DNA from: Candidatus Nanoarchaeia archaeon
Lineage (GTDB): Archaea; Nanobdellota; Nanobdellia; SCGC-AAA011-G17; JACPNG01
Length of the DNA: 64,000 bases
Assembly (NCBI GenBank): GCA_028714095.1
Contig: JAQTMY010000001.1
Coordinates: forward strand, 341,804 to 405,803
Reading direction: 5' to 3'
Below are positions 24,538 to 33,469 of this stretch, one piece after another. A model generated the notes under the pieces. It made no database searches and had not been told where the DNA came from. It was given only the letters and a program-made list of their open reading frames with translations. Both the position numbers and the translations under genes were made by a program. Numbering within the stretch: position 1 is the stretch's first letter; each line of letters begins with the position of its first letter.

Positions 24538-25429
24538 AATAATAAAAATGTTGTTTGTTTTAGTGGTCTTTTTTCTGGTTTCATATGGCTTATCTTCCTT
24601 ACTAAAATCTGAACCGATTCTTGAAAATAAGATTGTTATGATCCCTGTCCAAGGAACTATTGCAACAGGAACCGATTTATTCAATCAAGAAATTGCAGAC
24701 CCAAGTTTAATTACAGATTTTATTAAACAGGCAAATGAGCAGGAAAATGTAAAAGCAATCATCCTAGAAATTAATAGTCCTGGGGGTACAGTAGTTGCTT
24801 CCCAGGAGATTGCAAGGGCTGTAAGGCAATCCAAAAAGCCCGTTGTTGCTTATATCCGAGAAGTTGGAGCTTCAGGTGCTTACTGGGTTGCAAGTGCATC
24901 TGACAAAATTGTTGCAGAACCCTTATCAATTACAGGAAGCATAGGAGTTTATTCTGGTTATCTAGAATTTTCAGGTTTATTTGAAAAATATGGAGTAACC
25001 TATGTTGATCTTAAATCAGGTGAGTATAAAGACACAGGAACTCCCTTTAAGGAGCTTAGTTCAGATGAAAGAAAAATACTCGAGAACAAGCTAAAGATAA
25101 TTCATTCTATTTTTATCTCAGAAGTTTCCAATAACAGAAATATTCCCATTAATGTGACTAAACAGCTTAGTACTGGAATTTATTATTTAGGGATAGAAGC
25201 TAAGGAATTTGGTCTTGTTGACTACCTTGGAGATGAGGAAAAAGCAATAAGCGTAGCTAAAGAACTGGCAAATATTACAGATGCTTCTTTAGTTAGATAT
25301 AAACAAAAAAGCAGTTTCTTTGATCTTTTTAATAAGTTGACGATGAGTACTTCTTATAATATTGGGAGGGGGATAGCTTCTGAACTGGATTTTAAGGCTA
25401 AAGAAAGCTATTTGAGTATAAGAACATAA
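24527..25429 (+). CDS. sppA: Signal peptide peptidase SppA (family S49)
   Basis: 300 aa, short-form SppA. An N-terminal membrane helix (residues about 5-26) is followed by the S49 core: INSPGGTVVAS, EVGASGAYWVAS with the nucleophile serine near residue 116, and GEYKDTGTPF with the catalytic lysine near 168. It degrades leftover signal peptides or membrane fragments on the outer face. It is cotranscribed with the RDD protein gene. Confidence 0.93.
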   Translation: MSSKIIKMLFVLVVFFLVSYGLSSLLKSEPILENKIVMIPVQGTIATGTDLFNQEIADPSLITDFIKQANEQENVKAIILEINSPGGTVVASQEIARAVRQSKKPVVAYIREVGASGAYWVASASDKIVAEPLSITGSIGVYSGYLEFSGLFEKYGVTYVDLKSGEYKDTGTPFKELSSDERKILENKLKIIHSIFISEVSNNRNIPINVTKQLSTGIYYLGIEAKEFGLVDYLGDEEKAISVAKELANITDASLVRYKQKSSFFDLFNKLTMSTSYNIGRGIASELDFKAKESYLSIRT

Positions 25430-25526
25430 ATCACTTATAAGTTACAATTATTGATTAAATTTATAAACTCAGAAAAAACTTATTTTTTGTAACTTTAAAG
25501 TAATTTAAAATCAAAACAATGTGGTG

Positions 25527-25572
25527 TTTTCCTAATCACTTCTATTTCCAGAATTCTGGAGATATAGGAAAA
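25527..25572. promoter_or_regulatory. Nested inverted repeats upstream of membrane protein gene
   Basis: A perfect 14-base palindrome TCCAGAATTCTGGA (25547-25560) lies inside a wider inverted repeat TTTTCCTA (25527-25534) / TAGGAAAA (25565-25572). It sits just before the ribosome binding site of the gene at 25596. It could be an operator or a leader hairpin; given the Orc1/Cdc6 gene close by, an initiator site is also possible. Confidence 0.4.
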
Positions 25573-25595
25573 CCCATAAAACCCCGGAGGTTATT

Positions 25596-26030
25596 ATGTC
25601 TGATAAATTAACTAACGAAATTAAGGATTATGCTACCCATCTCCCCTATTCTATTGTGGCGATTATTTTCGCATTGGTTGTCCTATTCTTGATACACACA
25701 ATAATTGCAGTAATAGACCAAAGAGTGTTGAGTTTTGATTCCATCTACACCGGTATAATCATATTCTTCTTTATCTTTGTTGTTGCTGCAATCCCTCTAA
25801 AAAATTCAATGAGATTTTCAAGAACCTTAAAAAACGCGTTTATAATCCAGGACTACCAAAACCCGCCACAGATATTAACTATGGAAGAAGCAGAATTTCT
25901 TGTTAATACATCTGATTTTGAGAATTACAAGGGGATTAGAAATTACTTCCTAAGAATTAAAACTCCAAAAGGGAACCCAGCAGTCTATGTTCTCAGCAGC
26001 AAGAAAAAATGTTACGAACGGGTCAAATAA
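25596..26030 (+). CDS. Two-span membrane protein, unknown function
   Basis: 144 aa. Two hydrophobic helices (about residues 18-40 SIVAIIFALVVLFLIHTIIAV and 49-68 YTGIIIFFFIFVVAAIPL), then a soluble basic C-terminal domain (FLRIKTPKGNPAVYVLSSKKK). CGGAGG lies five bases before ATG. It has its own upstream inverted repeats and downstream terminator, thus a single-gene unit next to cdc6. No family recognised. Confidence 0.65.
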   Translation: MSDKLTNEIKDYATHLPYSIVAIIFALVVLFLIHTIIAVIDQRVLSFDSIYTGIIIFFFIFVVAAIPLKNSMRFSRTLKNAFIIQDYQNPPQILTMEEAEFLVNTSDFENYKGIRNYFLRIKTPKGNPAVYVLSSKKKCYERVK

Positions 26031-26053
26031 AGAACAAATATTTTAGGAGGATT

Positions 26054-26085
26054 GGGTCAGGATCTTCCTGACCCCCTTTTTTCTC
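26054..26085 (+). terminator. Hairpin-plus-T terminator
   Basis: GGGTCAGGA and TCCTGACCC form a nine-base-pair stem with a TCT loop, followed by CCTTTTTT. It lies 24 bases after the membrane-protein stop. Confidence 0.75.
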
Positions 26086-26157
26086 TAATAATATATACAT
26101 ATATAATAGCTCTCTAACATAGAAAACAATAAAAATCAAGATTAAACTCTTTAGGTT

Positions 26158-27219
26158 ATGGGTTTGTTTGATGAAGTTCTGAAAGATACAGAATCATTGT
26201 TCTTAAACGAAGTTATGTTGGATTTTTCCTATCAACCTAAATTAGTAAGACACAGGGAAGAACATCAAAAGTATATTGCCTCCTGCCTCTTACCTTTACT
26301 CCAAAAAAGAAATGGCAAAAATCTTTTAATTTCCGGCCCCCCCGGAGTTGGAAAAACAGTATGTTGCAAGCATGTTATCGAAGAACTGAAAGAGTATGAA
26401 GATGAGATATTTATTATTTATGTAAACTGCTGGAAGAAAGATACAAGCTATAAACTAGCATTGGAAATTTGTTCAATCTTGGGTTATAAGTGGATCCATA
26501 ATAAAAGGACTGACGAGTTATTTAATGAAATCAAAGACATAGTAAATAAAAAAAGTCTAGTAATTATCCTTGATGAGGTTGATAAATTGCAGGATTTTCA
26601 GTTACTTTATTTCCTTGTAGAGGAAATCTACAGAAAAAGTATGTTGTTAATTACCAATGAAAAAGACTGGGCAAGTGAACTAGAAGATAGATTAAAATCC
26701 AGGTTAATATTGGATAACCTTGACTTTGAACCCTATACCTTAGAACAGACAAGGGATATTTTGGAAGAAAGAAAAAAATATGCTTTTGTTAAAAATGTTT
26801 TCGATGAAAGTGCTTTTAATCTTCTTGTTGATAAAACCTACGAATTAAAAGACATAAGAATCGGTTTATTTTTATTAAGGGAAGCAGGAAACTTTGCAGA
26901 AAGAAAAGCTCTAAGGAAGATAACTATTGAACATGCTCAAATTGCTATTTCCCAGCTAAAGGATTATCAAAAAAGAAATATACTTAATATGGAAGAGGAA
27001 GAAAAAGAAATTATTGAGTTAGTTAAGAAAAATCCAGATAAAAATGCCCAAGATTTGCTTAATATTTATAGGAAAGAAATAAGCCTAAGAACATTACAAA
27101 GGAAACTGGAGGACTTATCCAAAAGCGGGATTATCCTTAAAAAAGAGGCTATCTCGGCTCAAGGAGCCAAAACTTTCATTTTCAGTTACGGAACAATAAA
27201 AAGACTTGATGAGTTCTAA
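26158..27219 (+). CDS. cdc6: Orc1/Cdc6 family replication initiator
   Basis: 353 aa. AAA+ core with Walker A GPPGVGKT at residues 60-67, Walker B LVIILDEVDKL near 135, a sensor-like ITNEKDW and the lid segment RLILDNLDFEPYTLEQTRDIL. The C-terminal winged helix (residues about 275-345, ALRKITIEHAQIAISQLK...NAQDLLNIY) should bind origin DNA. It is shorter than many Orc1 proteins (about 400 aa). Initiator genes often lie beside an origin in archaea; inverted repeats upstream may be relevant (inference). No ribosome binding site is evident. Confidence 0.85.
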   Translation: MGLFDEVLKDTESLFLNEVMLDFSYQPKLVRHREEHQKYIASCLLPLLQKRNGKNLLISGPPGVGKTVCCKHVIEELKEYEDEIFIIYVNCWKKDTSYKLALEICSILGYKWIHNKRTDELFNEIKDIVNKKSLVIILDEVDKLQDFQLLYFLVEEIYRKSMLLITNEKDWASELEDRLKSRLILDNLDFEPYTLEQTRDILEERKKYAFVKNVFDESAFNLLVDKTYELKDIRIGLFLLREAGNFAERKALRKITIEHAQIAISQLKDYQKRNILNMEEEEKEIIELVKKNPDKNAQDLLNIYRKEISLRTLQRKLEDLSKSGIILKKEAISAQGAKTFIFSYGTIKRLDEF

Positions 27220-27306
27220 TATATTCTCTATTATATAAATCCCTGACAACCCCGGATGAGTCTTATAAATCAATTTTCATTAAATTCTTTTTGTGGAGGT
27301 GATATT

Positions 27307-27411
27307 ATGAATAATAATTATATGTCCCAAATCCAGGAACTCTTCAGCCACCAACTCAGGAACCTACCAATAAGGAGGATAGAACAAAATGATAGAAACA
27401 AAAAAAGGTAA
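27307..27411 (+). CDS. Small ORF with strong ribosome binding site
   Basis: 34 codons (MNNNYMSQIQELFSHQ...). GGAGGTGATATT directly precedes ATG 27307 and a TATA-like CTTATAAATC lies near 27263-27272. It overlaps the next small gene by 23 bases in another frame. No family recognised. The ribosome binding site and promoter are the only support. Confidence 0.4.
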   Translation: MNNNYMSQIQELFSHQLRNLPIRRIEQNDRNKKR

Positions 27412-27517
27412 TATTTACTTGAGGAACCATAGGGAAGAAATGCTTGAAAACGATGAAATATCTCCAGAGGAGGAAGGCTTCATGAATGGTTATGAAGACT
27501 TTTCTTTATTTTTTTAA
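27389..27517 (+). CDS. Small acidic protein, unknown function
   Basis: 42 aa beginning MIETKKGNIYLRNHREEMLE, with an acidic ISPEEEGFMNGYED segment. AAGGAGG lies 9 bases before ATG 27389. It overlaps the preceding micro-ORF in a second frame, suggesting translational coupling. Function unknown; coding is plausible from the ribosome binding site and amino-acid composition. Confidence 0.5.
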   Translation: MIETKKGNIYLRNHREEMLENDEISPEEEGFMNGYEDFSLFF

Positions 27518-27522
27518 TTTTC

Positions 27523-28611
27523 TTACTCCTTTCTAAGGTGAACTATTTGGGTAGGGAATGGAATTTCTATCTTATTTTTATTTAATGTTTTATAAATTTG
27601 TTCAGTTAAATCAATCTGGGTATCATAGGCTTCTTCATAGTTTGCAACCCACCCTCTTGCAACGAAATTTAATGAAAAATCCCCCATAGATTCAAATATA
27701 ACATCTGGAATCGGATCTTTAATAATTTTTGGATGTTTTTTAATAACTTCTAAGATTATTTTTTTTATTTTATCTGTATCACTTCCATAAGAAACAGAAA
27801 ATTTAACTTTAATCCTTTGTTTTGAGTCTGGTTTAACATAATTGTAAAATTTAACATTTGCTAGTTGTGAGTTTGGGATTATAATTGTTTGATGATCGTA
27901 GGTTCTTAACTGCGTGCTCCTTAACCCAACATCCTGAATCACTCCCAGTTCTCCAGTTTCAAGTTGAATCTTATCTCCCACTTTCAATGATTGGTCTAAT
28001 ATTAGTGAAATTCCCCCAAAAATATTTTTTAAACTATCTTGCAAAGCAAATCCCAAAATTAATCCAGCAATTCCGGCTCCCGCAAGTATACTGGTTATGT
28101 CAATCCCCCAAAGACTTAATATTGCTACAATCCCAATTATGATAACAATTACTCTTATTGTTTTCTTAAACAAGGGAATCAAATCATCATCGATTGAAGA
28201 AGCGGTTCTCTTGGCCCATCTATACCCCCAAATATCAATAAATATTCCTAATACTCTTGCAGCCAATACCGCTGTAATAAAGATTGTAACACTCATTATA
28301 ATTTTTATGAAAATACTTTCTAGGTTTTCATTTATCTGAAGAGTTCTTATTGCAATTGAAAAACCAATCAAGTAAAATATATTTGTTAAGGGTTCTCTTG
28401 TTTTTTCAACAAAAAGATCATCATATTTTGTTTTTGTTTTTTTAACAACGCCAGACATAATTTTATTGTATACAAACACCAGTACATTTGAAATAATAAA
28501 TGTAGCTAGCAAAACTGCAAGAAAGGCTATATACTTGCTTCCTGCAAGAAATTTATAGATAGGATTCTCTAATACAATCGAGGTTAGGCCATGAATAATA
28601 TTAATAATCAT
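27523..28611 (-). CDS. mscS: MscS family mechanosensitive channel
   Basis: 362 aa. Four or five membrane helices (about residues 24-45, 75-95, 98-120, 155-175 and 176-195) precede the MscS pore helix and beta domain: ILAGAGIAGLILGFALQDSLKNIFGGI, LRTYDHQTIIIPNSQLAN, then the C-terminal alpha/beta domain (YGSDTDKIKKIILEVIKKHP). It releases solutes on hypo-osmotic shock. It converges with the small-ORF pair. Confidence 0.92.
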   Translation of the reverse strand: MIINIIHGLTSIVLENPIYKFLAGSKYIAFLAVLLATFIISNVLVFVYNKIMSGVVKKTKTKYDDLFVEKTREPLTNIFYLIGFSIAIRTLQINENLESIFIKIIMSVTIFITAVLAARVLGIFIDIWGYRWAKRTASSIDDDLIPLFKKTIRVIVIIIGIVAILSLWGIDITSILAGAGIAGLILGFALQDSLKNIFGGISLILDQSLKVGDKIQLETGELGVIQDVGLRSTQLRTYDHQTIIIPNSQLANVKFYNYVKPDSKQRIKVKFSVSYGSDTDKIKKIILEVIKKHPKIIKDPIPDVIFESMGDFSLNFVARGWVANYEEAYDTQIDLTEQIYKTLNKNKIEIPFPTQIVHLRKE

Positions 28612-28721
28612 AGCCCTATCCTAAGAATTCCAGTATAAAAATATTTCTAATTTGGTTTTATTGTCCAGCTTTATCTATAATCTTAATTAAAAATAAAAAA
28701 CAAAAAAAGAATCCCTAACAT

Positions 28722-28862
28722 TTATCTCTTTCTTTTAACTTTTCTCTTTACTCTTCGCTTAGTTGTTGTTTTTCTTTTAACTGTCTTTTTCTTAACAACT
28801 CTTCTCTTTTTCTTTGGAGCTGCTTTTCTTTTAACAACTCTTTTTCTTCTTTTAACAACCAC
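28722..28862 (-). CDS. Lys/Arg-rich small protein
   Basis: 46 aa from a GTG at 28862 (GAGAGG eight bases upstream) to TAA at 28722. Nearly all residues are K, R, V or T in repeats such as VVKRKAAPKKKRR and TVKRKTTTKRR. Such a composition suits DNA or RNA binding, like histone-H1-type tails. The start codon is uncertain (TTG at 28865 is an alternative). No family recognised. Confidence 0.55.
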   Translation of the reverse strand: MVVKRRKRVVKRKAAPKKKRRVVKKKTVKRKTTTKRRVKRKVKRKR

Positions 28863-28932
28863 AACAATCACCTCTCTTTTTTATGGATAAATATTTATTA
28901 TATTTAATAACAATAATAATTTAAAAATGTTT

Positions 28933-29682
28933 CTATAAATGAAAAATTCTCTGATAATTCATAAAAATTATTTTTTGGGTCTCATCTTCAGTTAAATTTT
29001 TTATTTTAGCAATCTCTGAGATTGTATAAGCAATATTTTTTGGTTCATTCCTCGTCCCTTTAATGGGGGATAAGTAAGGGGCATCTGTCTCAGTTAGCAT
29101 CTGTTTTAACTGAATATTATCGACGAGAGTTTTGAAATGATTAGAAAAGATGATGTTGCAGGGTATTGAAAAATTAAAACCCAAGTCCGAAGCTTTCTTA
29201 ACTATCTTCATGTTCCCGGAGAAACAATGCAGAACAACATTTTTGATTTTTGAACTCTCTAAAATATCTACTACATCCTGTTCCGCCTTTCTTGAATGAA
29301 CAATGATTGGTAACTTCAATGATTCTGTTAATGAAATTATTTCCTCAAAGTTTTTCTTTTGTGTAATCTTATCATTACTCTCCTGGTAATCCAAACCAAC
29401 CTCTCCGATTCCTATAATTTTATCTTTGTTTTTCCTAATAAACTCAAAACAGGACTGAATTTGTTTTCCATTTAACCTTAATAAGTCTATAGGATATAAT
29501 CCCAGCGAGGCTTCAACGATGTCATATTTCTTGGACAATTCAAGAGCTTTTTCATTAGTCTCCTGATTGACTCCTGCAGTAATTATTTTTAAAACTCCCG
29601 CCCTTTTAGATTCTTCTATAACTTTGTCTCGGTCATTATTGAAATCTTTAAAATCCAGATGGCAATGAACATCAACTAACAT
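28933..29682 (-). CDS. tatD: TatD family metal-dependent hydrolase
   Basis: 249 aa. HCH near residue 6 (VDVHCHLDF), GEVGLDY near 93, IVHSRKAEQD near 127, LHCFSG near 151 and TETDAPYLSP near 200 supply the metal ligands of TatD, a 3'-exonuclease/DNase. Length is normal. It lies 38 bases after the M50 protease stop on the same strand. Confidence 0.93.
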   Translation of the reverse strand: MLVDVHCHLDFKDFNNDRDKVIEESKRAGVLKIITAGVNQETNEKALELSKKYDIVEASLGLYPIDLLRLNGKQIQSCFEFIRKNKDKIIGIGEVGLDYQESNDKITQKKNFEEIISLTESLKLPIIVHSRKAEQDVVDILESSKIKNVVLHCFSGNMKIVKKASDLGFNFSIPCNIIFSNHFKTLVDNIQLKQMLTETDAPYLSPIKGTRNEPKNIAYTISEIAKIKNLTEDETQKIIFMNYQRIFHL

Positions 29683-29720
29683 AGCTTTATTATTTTATCT
29701 TTGTTTAAATCTTTTTTGTA

Positions 29721-30869
29721 TTACATTATCAGCAAAGCAAGAGGTTTTATTAGAAATACAAGAAGTTTATAAATCCATGGCAACAAATTAATTATGATTA
29801 ATAATAAACAAACCGAACTAAATCCTAACCAAATCTTTCTTGATAGTTTTTCTTTCTTTGTTACTCCCAATAACGCAGTATAAAGCATCTTTCCTCCGTC
29901 AACAGGACCTAAGGGTAATAAATTAAATAATCCAACTCCTACGCTGGCAACAAACAACCAGTAGAATAACATTCTTATCCAAACCAAAAATCCTTTGAAA
30001 AAACTTGAATGTGTGGGATAAATCATGTCAACAGTTAATCCTAAATAACCCACAGCAGGATCTTTAGGACTCTCAGCCGAAGTAATTAAATATTCATTCT
30101 CATTAGTTTTGATTTTAACTTCTTGATTTGGTTTCAGTTCATTTAGAGAGTCTCTAAAATCAGAAGTATATTCAATCTTATTGCCATTAATTTCCAGTAT
30201 TTGTTCTCCATTTTCAAATCCAGCATAGTATGCTGGAGAGTTTTCTGTTATTGCAACAGTCTGAACCCCACTAAAAACAAGAAGATTAAAGATTAATAAA
30301 AATATTATTCCAGTTATAATATTCATGAAGGGGCCAGCAGCATATACCGATAGTTGTGCTTTCTTTGAGCTTTTGGAAAGTTGTTTTTCATCAGGTTCCA
30401 CAAATGCAGCAAGAATAGGACCTAAAAATGCAAACCCCGAGGATTTAACCTTAATATTATATAACCTTGAAACAAATCCATGGGAAAATTCATGAATCAC
30501 TGCTAATATTAATATTGCAACAATCCAGTGCCAGAATGATAATGAAGGCATCCCTGGAATATTTACTCCAGGAAAGATTGGGGCTAGGGCCGGTTGAGCT
30601 CCAGGATTTAATATAAGGTTTAAGGTCCCCTTGAATAACATATAAAAGATTAATCCCATGCCAAGAAAACTGATTAAAAATCCAAATAAAAAAATAAATT
30701 TCTGTAACCTCGGAGCTATCTTGGATATTTTATCCATTAACTTTAGCCCGATTTTTGTTTTGTATAGAACAAATATTTTATTTTCGATGTCAAACCTGTC
30801 TTTGTTTTTTATAAAATAGAGAAATATAAAACCGTAAAAGAGTATAGCAAATAAGAGATCATAGTTCAT
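29721..30869 (-). CDS. Site-2 type membrane zinc protease (M50) with PDZ domain
   Basis: 382 aa. AVIHEFSHGF near residue 124 gives the HExxH zinc site within a membrane helix; LPLGPVDGGKM near 317 supplies the third ligand. A PDZ-like insertion (SPAYYAGFENGEQILEINGNKI) lies between. Six or more membrane segments. Such enzymes cut transmembrane regulators or signal peptides inside the membrane. It follows rpl40e directly. Confidence 0.9.
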   Translation of the reverse strand: MNYDLLFAILFYGFIFLYFIKNKDRFDIENKIFVLYKTKIGLKLMDKISKIAPRLQKFIFLFGFLISFLGMGLIFYMLFKGTLNLILNPGAQPALAPIFPGVNIPGMPSLSFWHWIVAILILAVIHEFSHGFVSRLYNIKVKSSGFAFLGPILAAFVEPDEKQLSKSSKKAQLSVYAAGPFMNIITGIIFLLIFNLLVFSGVQTVAITENSPAYYAGFENGEQILEINGNKIEYTSDFRDSLNELKPNQEVKIKTNENEYLITSAESPKDPAVGYLGLTVDMIYPTHSSFFKGFLVWIRMLFYWLFVASVGVGLFNLLPLGPVDGGKMLYTALLGVTKKEKLSRKIWLGFSSVCLLLIIINLLPWIYKLLVFLIKPLALLIM

Positions 30870-30871
30870 GT

Positions 30872-31042
30872 TTAAACCTTTTTACCTTTTCTTACAGGTC
30901 TTAATGCATCTCCCTTGCATTTCCTGCAGCTGACTTTTTTCTTTAAAACTTTCGCCATAGTAGTTCTTATTTTACTTTTGCATCTCCTGCAAACAAATAC
31001 ATTTGTTGAATGTCTTCTTACTGATTCTTCAAATTTTACCAT
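30872..31042 (-). CDS. rpl40e: Large-subunit ribosomal protein L40e
   Basis: 56 aa, ATG at 31042 to TAA at 30872. A zinc ribbon with FVCRRCKSK and VSCRKCKGDALRPV plus basic ends matches archaeal L40e, which is encoded as a free protein rather than a ubiquitin fusion. It starts just after the aIF5A stop (31044) and ends two bases before the M50 ATG. Confidence 0.88.
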   Translation of the reverse strand: MVKFEESVRRHSTNVFVCRRCKSKIRTTMAKVLKKKVSCRKCKGDALRPVRKGKKV

Positions 31043-31043
31043 T

Positions 31044-31451
31044 TTACTTTATTTGTTTCATAACCTTTGATCCGGTTACAACCCAATAAACAACCTGAAT
31101 ACCTTCTTTTACCTGTCCCTGAAGTTCTTCTGGTATTTCTAGGTCAAAAGTTTCATAACTTTCTATGTCCATGACATTGGCTTTGTTTCCTGATATTGAT
31201 AATAACTGGGCGGTCTTTTTTTCAATTATTGGGGTTTTTATTGCATCATGTCCTGGTACAACCAAAATTAATTTTTTATCATCCAGTATGCTGCTGGCTT
31301 CTATCCTGCATTTAGCATGGCCGTGTTTTCCAGTCTTTGAAATATCTATTTTTGTTACTTTGCATGCGATACCATTTAAGATTGCAAATCTTCCAGGTTT
31401 AAGGGAAGTTGCTAATACCTCTCTGGTATCACCCTCAATATCCTCTGCCAT
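31044..31451 (-). CDS. eif5A: Translation initiation factor aIF5A
   Basis: 135 aa. SLKPGRFAILNG, then the hypusine loop SKTGKHGHAK (the modified lysine is near residue 40), followed by the OB-fold domain (LSISGNKANVMDIESYETFDL). The factor helps ribosomes pass difficult peptide sequences and terminate. A hypusine-forming enzyme is not in the window. Length is typical. Confidence 0.96.
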   Translation of the reverse strand: MAEDIEGDTREVLATSLKPGRFAILNGIACKVTKIDISKTGKHGHAKCRIEASSILDDKKLILVVPGHDAIKTPIIEKKTAQLLSISGNKANVMDIESYETFDLEIPEELQGQVKEGIQVVYWVVTGSKVMKQIK

Positions 31452-31568
31452 AGAGATGATTTGATTTTGGAATCTTTATAAATTTATCGGATGAGCAAAC
31501 CCTCACCAAAAACTCCTTTCTATCTAAAGTATATAAATCTTTAAAAAACAAAAGAGTATTTTTTTAGC

Positions 31569-32639
31569 ATGAAACCCGAAGATTTTTATAAGGAGAAGGG
31601 GGGTTCTTTTGAAGCAGTTTGTCCTATAACATCTAGATATGTTAAAGGAAAGACCATTAGGGGGAATAGACCAAAAACAATTTCTAAGTCAAGGCCCCTT
31701 CCTGAAACGTGTGATGAACTCTTTTGTCCGGGAAATGAATTTAAACAATCTCCGGAAATCTTAAGAATTGATGGCAAAAAAATAAAATCTTTTTTGATGC
31801 CTAATGAAATGGATTCTTCTTGGGATGCAAGGGTTTTTTCAAATCTTTACAATGGAGATTTAAATCCAAGAATTACGGGATTAAGTAATGAATGGAAGAA
31901 TAAATATCTGGAGACCGAAGAAGGAAAAAAACATATAAGGGACTTAAAATCAAAACTTAATCCAATCCCTAACGATAATTATTTTTTTGATTTATCTTGT
32001 GTTGTTATTACAAGTAGATATTGTCCTTATGAAACTGGAAATTCAAACTCAGAATATTTAAGATTAGAGTTGTTGGCTGCTCTTGAAACAAGGAAGATTG
32101 CCCATGAAGAAGGATTTAGATACGGATCTATCTTTAAGAATAATGGTGCAATGGGGGGCCAAACCCAGCCCCACAGTCATTCTCAACTTTTTAATTATAA
32201 ACAATCCTCTGAACTTGGGAATCTTGACAAACACAAAAAAATTTTTGGTAAATATCCTGAAGTCTTAATGAATGTGGGTCATAAATTAGCAGAGGATTGT
32301 GGATGGATTGTTTATGAAGATAAAAACATATCCATTTTTACAGTTCCATGGGAGGAATATCCTGGACTGTGGGCAATAAGCTTAGAGAATAAAGATACTT
32401 TTGATGAAATAAATTTAAATGGGTTTGTTGCACCATTTTATGATTTGTTGACAAAATTAATTAGTAATGGACTTGGAGATTTTAATTTTATGCTTTTTGA
32501 TTCTTTTGATACTAGTTATATCCAGCCCCATGCAAAGATAGTCTTAAGAGGGACTAAGACCAGGGGGGCTTATAATATTTTATTGGGGGGAGAAAATCAT
32601 CCATTCACACCAAAAAGTTTAGCTGATAAACTAAAATGA
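31569..32639 (+). CDS. Galactose-1-phosphate uridylyltransferase-like (GalT/HIT) enzyme
   Basis: 356 aa. The GalT-type histidine motif appears as NNGAMGGQTQPHSHSQLF near residue 195, and a second HIT-like segment DTSYIQPHAKIVLRG near residue 315. N-terminal CPITSRYVKG and CPGNE carry cysteines as in zinc-binding GalT. It transfers UMP (or NMP) between sugar phosphates. It overlaps the galU-like gene by 4 bases, so both likely make UDP-sugars. The exact sugar is unknown. Confidence 0.78.
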   Translation: MKPEDFYKEKGGSFEAVCPITSRYVKGKTIRGNRPKTISKSRPLPETCDELFCPGNEFKQSPEILRIDGKKIKSFLMPNEMDSSWDARVFSNLYNGDLNPRITGLSNEWKNKYLETEEGKKHIRDLKSKLNPIPNDNYFFDLSCVVITSRYCPYETGNSNSEYLRLELLAALETRKIAHEEGFRYGSIFKNNGAMGGQTQPHSHSQLFNYKQSSELGNLDKHKKIFGKYPEVLMNVGHKLAEDCGWIVYEDKNISIFTVPWEEYPGLWAISLENKDTFDEINLNGFVAPFYDLLTKLISNGLGDFNFMLFDSFDTSYIQPHAKIVLRGTKTRGAYNILLGGENHPFTPKSLADKLK

Positions 32640-33406
32640 AAGCTGTAATAGTTGCTGCAGGATTAGGAAAAAGACTTTTGCCAATTACAAAAATAATTCC
32701 AAAAGAGATGCTCCCATTAAATAATAAACCCATTTTACAACATGTAATTGAAGAGATTAAGGAATCAGGTATTAATGAAATAATTATTGTAATTAATAGG
32801 AAAAAAGACATTATAAGAGAATACTTTAATCCAGAACTGTCTAAGGATTCAGAAGAATTAAATAAATTATTAAGAGACCTAAATATTAATTATATCTATC
32901 AGAACGAACAAGAAGGATTAGGTCATGCAGTTCTTCAGGTTAAGGATTTGATTGATGAACCCTTCGCACTTCTCTTAGGAGATGCAGTATTCCTGTCAAA
33001 AACTCCATGCCTTAAACAATTATTAGATGCTTTTGGAAAAACAGGAAAATCTATTATTAATATAGAAAGAATCCCAAAAGAGATAATCCAAAAGAGGGGG
33101 ATTGCAGAAGGCTTTTTCATAAATGATAATTTTTTAAGAATAGTTAATTTAATTGAAAAACCCGCTAATTCAGATTCAAATATGGCCATATCTGCAAGGT
33201 ATATTTTAACTCCATCAATATTCTATTATCTTGAACAGACTGAAAAAGGTCATAGTGGGGAGATACAGCTTACAGATGCAATTTCTAAACTGTCAAAGTC
33301 TGAAGAAGTCTATGGTTATTTATCTGATGCTGTAAGACTTGATATTGGGGATAGGGACAGTTATCTTAATGCAATAATTGCTTTTTCAAAAGATAGAAAA
33401 GTTTAA
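32636..33406 (+). CDS. galU: Sugar-1-phosphate nucleotidyltransferase (GalU-like)
   Basis: 256 aa. AVIVAAGLGKRLLPITKIIPKEMLPLNNKPIL at the N-terminus is the nucleotide-binding signature (GxGxR...P). LGDAVFL near residue 114 and EIQLTDAISKL near 215 complete the fold. UTP plus glucose-1-phosphate to UDP-glucose is the likely reaction. It follows the GalT-like gene with an ATGA overlap. Confidence 0.88.
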   Translation: MKAVIVAAGLGKRLLPITKIIPKEMLPLNNKPILQHVIEEIKESGINEIIIVINRKKDIIREYFNPELSKDSEELNKLLRDLNINYIYQNEQEGLGHAVLQVKDLIDEPFALLLGDAVFLSKTPCLKQLLDAFGKTGKSIINIERIPKEIIQKRGIAEGFFINDNFLRIVNLIEKPANSDSNMAISARYILTPSIFYYLEQTEKGHSGEIQLTDAISKLSKSEEVYGYLSDAVRLDIGDRDSYLNAIIAFSKDRKV

Positions 33407-33469
33407 ATAGCCAGAATTTGCAGATTTTCTATTATTAAGAAATGTTAGCTTCGTGCTAGAATCTTGAAA

